Assembly: GCA_026724425.1 (NCBI GenBank)
Contig: JAIUCV010000083.1
Span: 1,054,001-1,118,000, forward strand
Length of the DNA: 64,000 bases
Direction: 5' to 3'
Source of the DNA: Erythrophleum ivorense
Taxonomy: Eukaryota; Streptophyta; Magnoliopsida; Fabales; Fabaceae
Below, piece by piece: positions 11,299-20,864 of this stretch. The notes under the pieces were generated by a model. That model did not search any database. It had not been told where the DNA came from and saw nothing but the letters and a program-made list of their open reading frames with translations. Numbering within the stretch: the first letter of the stretch is position 1; each line of letters begins with the position of its first letter. The translations under genes and the position numbers were made by a program.

Positions 11299-13046
11299 AT
11301 GCCGATATACCATCGACGATCCATCCTCAAGGCAACACACAAAGTAAAGCCGAGGTCAGTCCGTCTTTGATATCCGACCCTCCCGACAAGAACCTAAGGC
11401 TTGCCAACCCGTATTCAAGCCAAGAGTTATGTTAGTCCGGACAAGACTAATATCATTAAAACCGAGTATTTAATACACATAAAAACTTACTTTTATTGAA
11501 ACATAAATATTGTCTTACATAAAACCGTAAATTAAAACCCGGGGTTTACGAATATAAAACAAAAGACTTAAAGAAAAACAACGGTAATCTTACATAGTTT
11601 TACAAAACACACCGCAATCTACTCCGGCCTTCCACGTCCAAGTACCACACCACACCTAGGGTTACCTGAAACAAATAGAGTCATCATAAGTAATCTAGAA
11701 TTACTTAGTGAGATCGGAACCCTCTACAATACAACAACATCTATCATCCCCAACCCAAACCCCAATCAATACACAATCAGAGCAATGCACAAGCGGAAGC
11801 TTGAATCAAATAACATCAAACACACTAGAGACAATGCCGTAGCGAAGCTCTCTAGCTCACGCCATAGACCAATACAACTGTATTGTCTATCACCACGCTC
11901 TTCAACCTGCCAAGACAAAACACAAGGATAACTCTTACAATTTATCCTAACAACACAAGAGATTACTCATACCGAGTAACTCCAAGATCACAACACACTA
12001 GTGATCTAACACCCGAGAGGTTCTTCCCAGAAGAACACTCTCTACACACACAACACTCTAACGAGCCACTGCTCAACCTAGAGGTTTCTATCACACAAGA
12101 AACACTCTACACACACTACACACACTATCGAGCCCCGCTCGACCTAGAGGCCTCTATAGTACACCACGGTTTCCGTAGACCTGCACACCCGCACCTAGCA
12201 AACACAAAGTCACACTAGGCCTGAACTGCAATCGGGAGTTAACCGTGTTAACCCAGTCAACCGGTTAACCCGAACTAATCCCACCACACCACGGGCAGCC
12301 GATTAGCCCACCTAGCCGCTTCCGCTGCGCCGAAAGCGCAACTAGGCATTTCCAGTACACTCTGAGTCATCCTTCAGGACCATCCAAGAGGGTTTCTCAG
12401 TGAACGTCCGTCAGGGCAGCAAGAACACCGTGTGTACCCCTAAGATCATGCCTAACACGAGTACATGATCCTAGCTCCTAAACTCACACACAAAGGCACG
12501 CGGAATAGAACATCACTACCCGAGTTCCATCTCCCAGACAGTCACATCCCGTTGGATCACAACCCACACGAGTTCTGTCTCCCAGATAGTCACATCCCGG
12601 GCTGTCTATTCCATACGTCCTTCTCCTCACACACAAAAGAACGTAAAGATCATGCTAAACACGAATACATGATCCTAGTTCCAAAACTCACACACAAGGA
12701 ACGTAAGTACGTGACCTGCCCTCGTGGCACTCACCTTACGTCCTTCCCGGCATAGTGTGACATAACCACTTGTTATTCACCACTAGCCCTTGGTGCAACA
12801 TTCATTGTTCGCCATCCTACACTGAACATCGTGGGGTCTAAGTCCCTACTCAGCCTCCTCTATGCATCCGCGAGTGCAATATGCTGCCAAAGACATACAC
12901 ATTTAACACACCCTTGGACTGCATAAGGTTTAGCCTTTCTTTGCACCCACCACCACATGTTCGACACAGTATGTGGCATAACCTCTTGTTATCCACCATA
13001 CTTGTACTAAGTGTAGCGATGCAACACATGCCATGTCCACCGAACC
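11299..13046 (-). repeat. T-family LTR fragment, minus orientation (palindrome P1, right arm)
   Basis: Reverse complement of the 3' half of the plus LTR. It matches 49900-51687 and, for its outer half, 24040-24795. It breaks at 13046 (CCGAACC), where the other copies continue ATTTTCATAAG. A 39-bp piece near 12352 is missing relative to 50955-50995. Confidence 0.85.
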
Positions 13047-13134
13047 CCTCCGCGACTTGACCTGGACCTGCTTAGCCAACCCGACGTAGCATTCTCGGTT
13101 TAATCTATTTATAGACCGAACCGGGGGTGTTACA
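13047..13134 (+). repeat. LTR 3' tail of the plus-strand T element
   Basis: These 88 bp end CGGGGGTGTTACA immediately before a PBS, so they are the end of a 5' LTR. Only the last 13 bases match the LTR end seen on the minus strand at 49846-49858. The rest (with CTATTTATAG) differs, so this tail belongs to a variant LTR. Confidence 0.75.
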
Positions 13135-13139
13135 AATGG

Positions 13140-13156
13140 TGGTATCAAAGCATGGT
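13140..13156 (+). other. Primer binding site (initiator tRNA-Met type)
   Basis: TGGTATCAAAGCATGGT lies 5 bases after the LTR end TTACA. It is nearly the TGGTATCAGAGC form used by many plant chromoviruses, complementary to the 3' end of initiator tRNA-Met. Confidence 0.8.
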
Positions 13157-13282
13157 TTATGATCATGCTCACGGACAAGCCTTTTCAAACGTTTTTCGAG
13201 TCAAAATGTGTCGCAAAAGCCAATTAGGATAATCCAGTACGTTCCATGAGTAAGGTTAGGACTCACCCTTTTTCTTTGGCAG

Positions 13283-14701
13283 ATGTCAAATCAGGGTGGT
13301 GGTCAATCGTGGGGTTCGCAATCGGGTCGGGACGTGTCGGGGTCGCAGTATATGAATATCTCTTCGGATACCACGATGTATTCGCAAGATGAAAGTATGC
13401 GGAGTGGGGAGGTGCATGGCTATATGCCAGCATTGGCGAGTGAGTCTGATTATGTAAATCATTGGTACTATGGCCCATGGGATAACCCCATGCCGTCATA
13501 CCCATCAATGACGCATTCACCGGTAGGAAATCCGGGACATTTTCAAGAACCGTAAAGTTACCAGCATCCGAATGCTTCGGCTGGACAGCCAATGTCTGGA
13601 GCTGGGACGTCTGTGAGAGATGATACGGTGGAACAGCCGGGACAACAACAAGTAGATCCGACCTTGAGTATGGTGCATAATCTACTGTCCCAAGTGCTGC
13701 AGCAAGGTCAAGCTGGTGCAGGCAATGGAACGCCTCCTCCACCGGACTTCCTGAAAATTGTCACGATAATGAAGACATTGGGGACCTATAGATTTGCGGG
13801 GAACCCAGATCCTTATGCGGCGGACGCATGGATGCAATGTCTTGAGAAGAACTTCTCAGCGACCAGATGTCTCCCAGAGTTCAAGATGGATGTGGCAGTG
13901 TATTATCTCGAGCAGGAAGCTCTGGATTGGTGGAATAGTCTTGATCGACAGACTTAACACACAATCTATAGGTAAGAGGTCTTTCGGGACGAGTTTAAAT
14001 AAAAGCATTTCCCTCCAGAGGCGCATGATCGCTTGGAGCAAGCTTTCATTACGTTGACTCAAGGGAAACGGAGTGTGAGGGAGTATGAAGCGGAATTCAT
14101 TAAGTTACAGAAGTATGTGACTTTTGGATACGGTGATGAGAAGGCGATGGTACGTAAGTTTCTACAAGGATTGAAGCCGGAGATCGGTAGCCGACTTCAA
14201 GCGGTGACCTATACTCATCTCTATGAAGTTATAAAGAAGGCGGTGAATGTGGAGACGTACCTCGGTAAGGAAGAAACGGTGACGGGCAAGGCTAAAGAGA
14301 ATCGGAACCAGTCAGCAAGAAGGAATAATACGTCCAAATATGGAGAAGGACGTAAAGGTGGAGATCCTAGGCCAAATGATTATAGGCCTAGGAGCATGAA
14401 ATGTTTTCTGTGTGGAGTGGAGGGACATATCTCACGAGATTGTCCAGGGGTAAGAAACTCAACTCCGACCTGGGTGATATGTTTTGAGTGTGGTGAAAAG
14501 GGACATTATGCAAATGTATGTCCAAGGAGGAAAGTTGATACGTCCAAGGCGGACGGGAACCAGCCGTCAACTACCCGATATGCGAAAGAACCCTCGGTTA
14601 AGCGCCAAGCCACTGCAGGGAGAGTGTATGCTTTAGGCGCTGAGGTTGGTAAACCTCCAAAATCGTCAAGTGGTCCTATCACAGGTTTGTTTGGGTGCTA
14701 A
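13283..14701 (+). pseudogene. gag: T-family gag, copy 1, four in-frame stops
   Basis: Same frame and start (ATG 13283, 127 bp after the PBS) as the intact gag at 38572. It has TAA stops at 13553-13555, 13955-13957, 13973-13975 and 14000-14002, where copy 2 has CAA, TAC, TGG and CAA. Domains: Gln/Ser/Gly-rich N-terminus, capsid domain (YAADAWMQCLEKNF, LEQEALDWWNSLDRQT), then two CCHC zinc knuckles, CFLCGVEGHISRDC and CFECGEKGHYANVC, for RNA packaging. The frame ends at TAA 14699-14701, inside the predicted intron 14685-14874. It is inactive as a gag gene. Confidence 0.9.
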
Positions 14702-14874
14702 CTCTCTTTGTGTGAAAGATTGTTTGCTTGTGATATGAACTTGATTGATTGATAGATTAGATTGCATGTGGTGAAATTGCTTTCTTTTCTTGAGTGTGGT
14801 GAATGATCATGACTTGCATGTGGTGAAAGTGCAAAGTCAAGTAATGATTATTCTTGTGGTTGTGATGGTGTTAG
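14685..14874 (+). other. Predicted intron between gag and protease, copy 1
   Basis: GT at 14685 (ACAG/GTTTGT) and AG at 14874 (GGTGTTAG/GAACA) bound a 190-nt T-rich segment containing the gag stop. Joining the flanks keeps reading through PITG into TLHVDGNPTHV, directly ahead of the protease active site. See copy 2 at 39974-40163 for the intact context. Confidence 0.6.
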
Positions 14875-17384
14875 GAACATTACATGTTGATGGTAACCCC
14901 ACTCATGTCTTGTTTGATTCGGGTGCGTCACATAGTTTTGTGACTCCTGATGTGGTGAAGAAGTTTCGAAGGATCTATGCGTTGAAAGAGGTAAGTGTTT
15001 CCGTGCTAACCCCAGGAAACCAAATCCTTAGATCTTCGAACTTGGTGGTAGGTGTTCCCATAGAGATTGTGAAGAGAATCTTTAGGGCAAACCTACTAGT
15101 AGTGCCTATGGCCGGTTATGAGGTGTTATTAGGCATGGATTGGCTATCTAGGTATAGGGCCAATCTAGATTGTAGTAAAGGAAGGGTCACCTTGGAGGGG
15201 GACCAAAATGCGGTGGTGGTTTACCAAGGGATACGGCCTAGTACGGGTGTCTCTGTGGTATCGGCATTAAGGGTGAGACAACAACTGATAGAGGAAAGTG
15301 CCTATCTAGTTGCCATTCGGGTGGTTGAAGCGGAAGTGGAGGAAGAAACGACGGTAGAGGATATACTGGTCGTTTGTGAGTATGAGGATGTGTTCAAGTT
15401 GTTGACGGAGTTACCTCCACCTCGGAGTAACCCGTTCACCATAAACTTGATACCAGAGGCGTCTCCTATAGCAAAGACTCCTTACCGGATGGCGCCGGCG
15501 GAACTGGCCGAGTTGAAGGCGCAGTTGGAGGATTTGTTGGAGAAAGGGTTTGTGCGATCAAGCTCTTCACCGTGGGGTGCGCCAGTATTATTCGTGAAGA
15601 AGAAGGATGGGAGCATGAGGCTCTGCATTGATTATCGAGGGATCAACAACATCACGATCAAGGATAAGTATCCACTTCCTAGGATCGATGAATTGTTGGA
15701 TCAATTGCGGGGAACAAGTTGGTTTTCGAAAATCGACTTGGCTTCGGGGTATCATCAAATCCCCATTGAGAGTAGGGATGTGATGAAAACGGCATTCAAT
15801 ACTCGGTACGGTCAGTTCGAGTTTGTTGTAATGCCGTTTGGATTAACCAACGCACCGGCGGCGTTTATGCGGTTAATGAATGAAGTGTTTCACGATTACT
15901 TGGATAGTTTCGTGATCATCTTCATTGATGATATTCTGATCTACTCTCGGACCAAGGAAGGGCATGAGGAGCACTTAAGGAAGGTCTTGGAGAGGTTGAC
16001 AGATCAGAAATTATACGCGAAGTTTAGTAAGTGTCGTTTTTGGAAACGGGAGATAGGTTTCCTAGGACACAAGATCTCTGAACAAGGTGTGTCAGCAGAT
16101 CCGGAGAAGATAGAGGTAATCCGAGATTGGCCTCGACCAACGAATGTGACGGAGGTGAGGAGCTTTCTTGGATTGGCCGGTTATTATCGGAAATTTGTGA
16201 GTGGGTTTTCATCCATAGCAAAACCGATGACAAAGTTAACAGGGAAGGGAGTCCCTTTTGTGTGGAGTGACGATGTGGAGAAAGCTTTCTTGAAGCTTAA
16301 GGAGGCTTTGACTACGGCACCGATACTAACGTTACCGGAGCCGGGCAAGTCGTATGATGTATACGCGGATGCGTCGAGAGTCGGATTGGGATGTGTTTTA
16401 ATGCAAGAAGGGAAGGTGTTGGCCTATGCTTCCAGGCAACTTAGAAAACACGAAGAGAACTATCCGACTCATGATTTGGAAATGGCAGCGGTTGTGTTCG
16501 CCTTAAGGATATGGAGATCATATCTTTATGGCGAGAGTGTTCAAGTATTTACGGATCACCAAAGTCTGAAATACTTATTCACTCAAGGAGATTTGAATTT
16601 ACGGCAGCGGCGATGGATGGAGTTCATCGCGGACTATGATTTAAAGATCCAATACCATCCGGGTAAAGCCAATGTGGTGGTGGATGCTTTAAGTCGACGA
16701 AGATTGGAAGTGAGCAAGGAGAAAGAATTGGAAGCTCTTAATGAGGAGTTCCAAACGATAAGGCTTTCAGCCTTGGAAGGAGAATCAAGTGAACCTTTGG
16801 GATTTCAAGCAGTAAACCAGGCGAGTTTAATCCAAAGGATTCGAGAGACACAATTGCGGGATGACAAGATCCGCAAGATTGTGGAAAAGATCGAGGAATC
16901 GGACGAGGAGGAGAATATGAGTAAGTATCAGTTGGCGAAGGATGGAACCTTAATGGTTCATGGAAGGATCTCCGTACCTGAAGGAGATGGGTTACGAGAT
17001 GAGATACTAAGGATCGCACATCAGTCCGTACTTAGTATTCATCCCGGGAGCACAAAAATTTACAAAGACGTGCGAGGGTACTATCATTGGCCAGGCTTGA
17101 AGAAAGCGGTAGCCAAATGGATAGCACAATGCCAAGCGTGTCAACAAATTAAGGCAGAACATCGGGTGCCAGGAGGGCTACTTCAGAGTCTGCCTATACC
17201 GGAGTGGAAATGGGATTCCATAGCGATGGATTTGATCACCGGGCTACCAATTGCAAGGGGCCGGATGAACAATTCCATATTGGTCATTGTGGACCGGTTG
17301 ATAAAGATGGCTTGTTTGGATGATATTTGTTTTAGTCCAAACAAACACAACTCAGTTTTTGTTTTACGGGTTGCAAAGCCTTAG
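14790..17384 (+). pseudogene. pol: T-family pol (protease, RT, RNase H, partial integrase), copy 1
   Basis: Open for 864 codons from a TTG; the true entry is probably by splicing at 14875 (see intron). Protease active site DSGASHSF is near residue 43. RT runs about 228-400 with LCIDYRGINNITIKDKYPLP, MPFGLTNAPAAF and catalytic FIDDILIYS near 377. RNase H starts YDVYADASRVGLG near 520, with TDHQSLKYLF near 588. The integrase zinc finger (HQSVLSIHPGS...CQACQQ) is near 744-780 and the core begins WKWDSIAMDLITG near 808. At 17312 the sequence leaves integrase, so the second catalytic Asp, the Glu and the C-terminus are missing. The last 24 residues are foreign. Confidence 0.92.
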
Positions 17385-17580
17385 TAATACAGAAACTGAG
17401 GTACGGGAACTGGGTGGGATCATAGACACTACCACCAAAACTACGCGGTATGTCTATCATGTTGGACCTCCTCAACCGTGATATCAGCGACCAAAGAATC
17501 ACACAGAAACCCTGAATAGATCATCACTGTGATATCAGCGACCAAGGAATCACACAGAAACCCTGACTAGATCATCACAC
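17313..17580. other. Junction sequence with serial hairpins and a tandem repeat
   Basis: Starts where integrase coding ends. TTGTTTGGA (17312-17320) pairs with TCCAAACAA (17336-17344), and CTCAGTTT (17351-17358) pairs with AAACTGAG (17393-17400). About 51 bp beginning GTGATATCAGCGACCAA is then repeated twice (about 17479-17579). It probably belongs to the inverted T2 LTR that follows, but I found no LTR end (TGTAACA type) here. Confidence 0.5.
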
Positions 17581-19492
17581 CCCAGTTCCATCTCCCAGAC
17601 AGTCACATCCCGTTGGGTCGCCGTTTCCACGGTTCTCAACCCACACGAGTTCTGTCTCCCAGATGGTCACATCGCGGCTGCACCGTCGTGCAGAACTCAG
17701 CCATGGGAGCGACCCAAGTACACTCTGAGTCATCCTGCCGATCCATCCAAGAGGGTTTCTCACTGAATGAACCGTCAGGGGTGAGGAGCATCACGAGCAC
17801 CGCTAAGATCATTGGTTTCACCACACAATGATCTATTTACGCAACTAGAGACATAGATTCCACCACACTATGTCCTAGCAAACAACAGATCCATGGCTTT
17901 GGGCCATGATCTCACACACAACAGGTCCATAGCTTTCACCACGCTATGACCTTACACACACACAATAGATCCATGGTTCTCACCATGATCTTACATACAA
18001 TAGATCCATAGCTTTCACCACGCTATGATCTAACACACTCAAACACAATAGATCCATATCTTTCACCACGCTATGATCTAACATTCTCAAACAATAGAAC
18101 CATAGCTTTCACCACGCTATGATCTAACATACTCAAACAATATAACCATAGCTTTCACCACGCTATGATCTAACATACTCAAACAATAGAACCATAGCTT
18201 TCACCACGCTATGATCTAACATACTCAAACACAATAGATCCATAGCTGTCTCCACGCTATGATCTATTACACACAAACACAATAGATCCATGGTTCTCAC
18301 CATGATCTCACACCACATGCAACCAATCAAGAAAACAAACAAGTGTCTTCTTGCCCTTGGCCCTGCATGAAAACACGTTAGCTTACTCTTAAGCTACCGG
18401 ACCTCACTTTCGTCGAAGATCAAGCCGAACTGCTACACAGAACCGAGATCTCCTCACTGCACCCGAACTAGATCCAACACATAGTTTAGATCGGGTTCTA
18501 GGTAAGGTTTAGATAAAAAGGGTTAAGGGTTCCGAAGCTTACCGACCAAACCTCGCTATCGGAAGCTAACACAAGAGCTTTCACCACGCTCTTACCCTTA
18601 CCGCTTGCCCAAACCTACTCTCACTAACTCACACGATCGAACCGCTCACCTAAACCACTCCTTTTTCACTTTTCTCTTTTCTCTAAGAACAACAAGTGAT
18701 CAAATGGTTTTCTCATGGTGAGGGAGGGGTATTTATAGGCCATCAGGGGAGACAAATGGTTACCGGAGGTCGAATGTCCGATCGACACCTCCGAGGACAT
18801 ATGCCAACGTTCCCTTCACATGCGGAGAAGCATGCCTTAAACCGGCGACACCTCGCCCTTGTCTGAGCACTAGCTGTCTCCTTGATCGCCACCTAACATG
18901 GCTAGCTCCTCATGCACATACTCATGTTGACACCTCAAGCAAATAGGCTTGAAGAGTCACTCTCCCATGCACATGAAACTTCCTTTGTGTGACATGTGCC
19001 TCACTTAAGTTCCAACCAATCACAGTCCGGCATGTGTATTTCAGCACATGTTTGATCGAGTTTCACACTCTCTCGATCCATTCTGCGGTCTGTCCGCCCC
19101 GCGCTCCGTTCGTACCGTGACCGCATTCCGCACTCCCGTTCGATAACTCGACCGAGTGCTTCCCGCGATCGTCCCGCGGTCAATCAGGATTACCCGCGGC
19201 CAATCCTGATTACCGTCCGTCCCGTGACCGTTTCTCGCCTTGGTCACGTCCTGGACACTCGTTCGACAATCGGCCCGCGTACCGCTCTCGATTGTACACC
19301 GATCGTTCTCGGCTACTCGACGATCGGTTTCGGCAGTCCGCTATCGACCGCGATCACTCTTTTCTTCATATCTCGAGTTTTACTCGGTCGAATCCACTTC
19401 TGTTTCGACCATTCCTCTTTTTTTTTTTATCTCTCTACCCATTCCTGAAGGAATATCCGTCATCCCTCTTACTCCACTTCACGGTTATTACA
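17581..19492 (-). repeat. T2-family chromovirus LTR, minus orientation
   Basis: On the minus strand a purine tract (19493-19506, AAGTGGGGAGAA) is followed by TGTAATAACCGTGAAGTGG at 19492. This start resembles the T LTR start but is distinct. A minus TATA box (TATAAATA) is at 18730-18737. Blocks shared with the T LTR include TCTCCCAGACAGTCACATCC and CCATCCAAGAGGGTTTCTCA. It is the 3' LTR belonging to the integrase fragment at 19528-20166. The far end (left) is truncated or merged with the junction sequence. Confidence 0.78.
17806..18310. repeat. Array of 12 hairpin repeats in the T2 LTR
   Basis: About 12 units, spaced about 36-48 bp, each an inverted repeat around a TTTCACCAC-like loop. Stems include AGATCATTG/CAATGATCT (17806-17834), GACATAG/CTATGTC (17850-17874), CATAGC/GCTATG (most units) and CATGGT/ACCATG (near 17970 and 18290). 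Outer bases covary too: left GGTC with right GACC, left AGATC with right GATCT, usually with one bulged C. Copy 2 has the same array at 43095-43599. Confidence 0.85.
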
Positions 19493-19527
19493 TTCTCCCC
19501 ACTTATTATAATTCGTCCCGAATTCTT

Positions 19528-20166
19528 CTAAGTATGCGAGGGTTCTCCTTCTTCCACATGAATATTTTCCTTGAAGAACTCCAGATAGTTTGAACGAAAC
19601 CGTTCCTCGTCTTCCCACGTAATAACCATCCGGTTCTGCTTTCTCCATAACACTTGTATTTGTGGGATAGTCCGGTTTTTCAACCTCCGCTCTCGTCGAA
19701 GACCAATCTTGAGAGGTCCCTCTGGATAGTTTAGATCTTGTCTAAGTTCTTCCAGCCTCTCTGGTTCGACCGCATTTAGATCCGGTACATGTTTCCTTAG
19801 CATGGAAACATGAAACACTGGATGCCTATTCATATCCGGGGGTAGGTCTAGCCGATAGGCCATCAACCCCACTCGCCCCATGACTCGGTATGGCCCTATG
19901 TAGCGTACCGCTAGCTTGCCCACCTTACCGAATCGATCTTTTCCTTTTTGAGTCGATACCTTGAGATATACCATATCTCCGACTTCAAAATTCACATCCC
20001 GTCTTGCTTGATCAGCATACTTCTTTTGCCAATCTTGCGCCTTCTTCATGTTGGCCCGGATAGTGAGCAGTTTGTCCATAGTCTCATCGACCCTTTGCGG
20101 ACCAAACACTCTTCGTTCACCAACTTCCGTCCAACACAAAGGCGTACGGCATGGCCTTCCGTACAA
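19528..20166 (-). pseudogene. T2/T-type integrase C-terminus with chromodomain-like end
   Basis: A 212-residue minus frame. It starts within MYGRPCRTPLCWTEVGERR (end of the integrase core region), continues with a helix (MKKAQDWQKKYADQARRD), the SH3-like GDMVYLKVSTQKGKDRFGK and GPYRVMGRVGLMAYRLDLP, then HPVFHVSMLRKHVPD. It ends with VITWEDEERFRSNYLEFF, which resembles the chromodomain of plant chromoviruses. The stop at 19528 lies 20-35 bp before the PPT, as expected for the element's 3' end. It is cut at 20166, where sequence resembling LTR (CTCACATATATCACACAAC) starts. It lies inverted inside the plus-strand T element. Confidence 0.85.
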
Positions 20167-20864
20167 TCACTACCTCACATATATCACACAACACACAAGG
20201 AGAAGATATTGGTTTAGACGAGGAGGTCTACCAATATGGGTCTCAGAGAGATCGGGCGAATGTGAATATTGATTTGGACAAACTTGTCGATCAATATGGA
20301 CCTTGGAGAGGTCAATGAATGGAGAATATTGGTTTGACATCGAGGTCAACCAATGGAGATCTATGGAGAGATCAATCGGAAAGGAGGGCGTGTGTGAGAC
20401 ACAAACTCAAGACGTGTGTGAGGCAGATGAGGATGATCAAGAATCAGAACAGAACTTGATCAGATCCTCGCAGCGTGCAAGCTTCTAGGAGAGAAGTGCT
20501 GAAAAAGTATGACCATATCAAGAGTTGATATGTGATCAAGGTGTGAAGAAGAATGCTTGTGTCAAGGCCGGTACATGGTGGTATGAGACCTTGATACTAA
20601 AGCACAAGCATAAGTGGAGAAGAAGAAAAGGTGAGAAGGAAGACGCTTGTAACAAGGAGGCTACAACGGCAAGATATGGAGTCGAGAATCGGTGTAAGGA
20701 CCGAATGGTGGTACACAGACGGTGGTGACCACAAAGGATACCTAAAAGGTGGTATCATGAAGAGCCTACAGAAAGTGTACAAAAGGTGGTAAAGAGTTTT
20801 CAATGGCAATCATGGAAGGCTTTGGTGTAGAATTCGGGGACGAATTCTTATAAGTGGGGGAGAA
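20167..20864 (+). other. 3' noncoding region and PPT of the plus-strand T element
   Basis: No gene. It holds three 60-bp hairpin repeats (next entry). An 8-bp palindrome AGAATTCG-GGGA-CGAATTCT (20829-20848) and the PPT AAGTGGGGGAGAA (20852-20864) come directly before the LTR start at 20865. The small open frames here have no recognisable product. Confidence 0.75.
20206..20385 (+). repeat. Three 60-bp tandem repeats, each a hairpin
   Basis: Units start at 20206, 20266 and 20326. Each begins ATATTGRTTT and returns as a complementary arm: ATATTGG...CCAATAT, ATATTGAT...ATCAATAT and ATTGGTTTGAC...GTCAACCAAT. G/C at the sixth stem position in units 1 and 3 becomes A/T on both sides in unit 2. Copy 2 has the same array from 45495. 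Confidence 0.82.

Noticed and set aside
9647..12755. Recurring open frames of 71-111 codons in the T LTRs (also near 22400-25190 and 47660-52080), same protein in several places
   Set aside because: They recur because the LTR itself is copied and inverted. They show no domain, no start context and no coding-like constraint, and they overlap noncoding LTR parts including TATA and leader.
17806..18310. Regularly spaced short repeats, CRISPR-like at first sight
   Set aside because: Spacers are not unique, unit length varies, the setting is a plant LTR retrotransposon and no cas genes exist.
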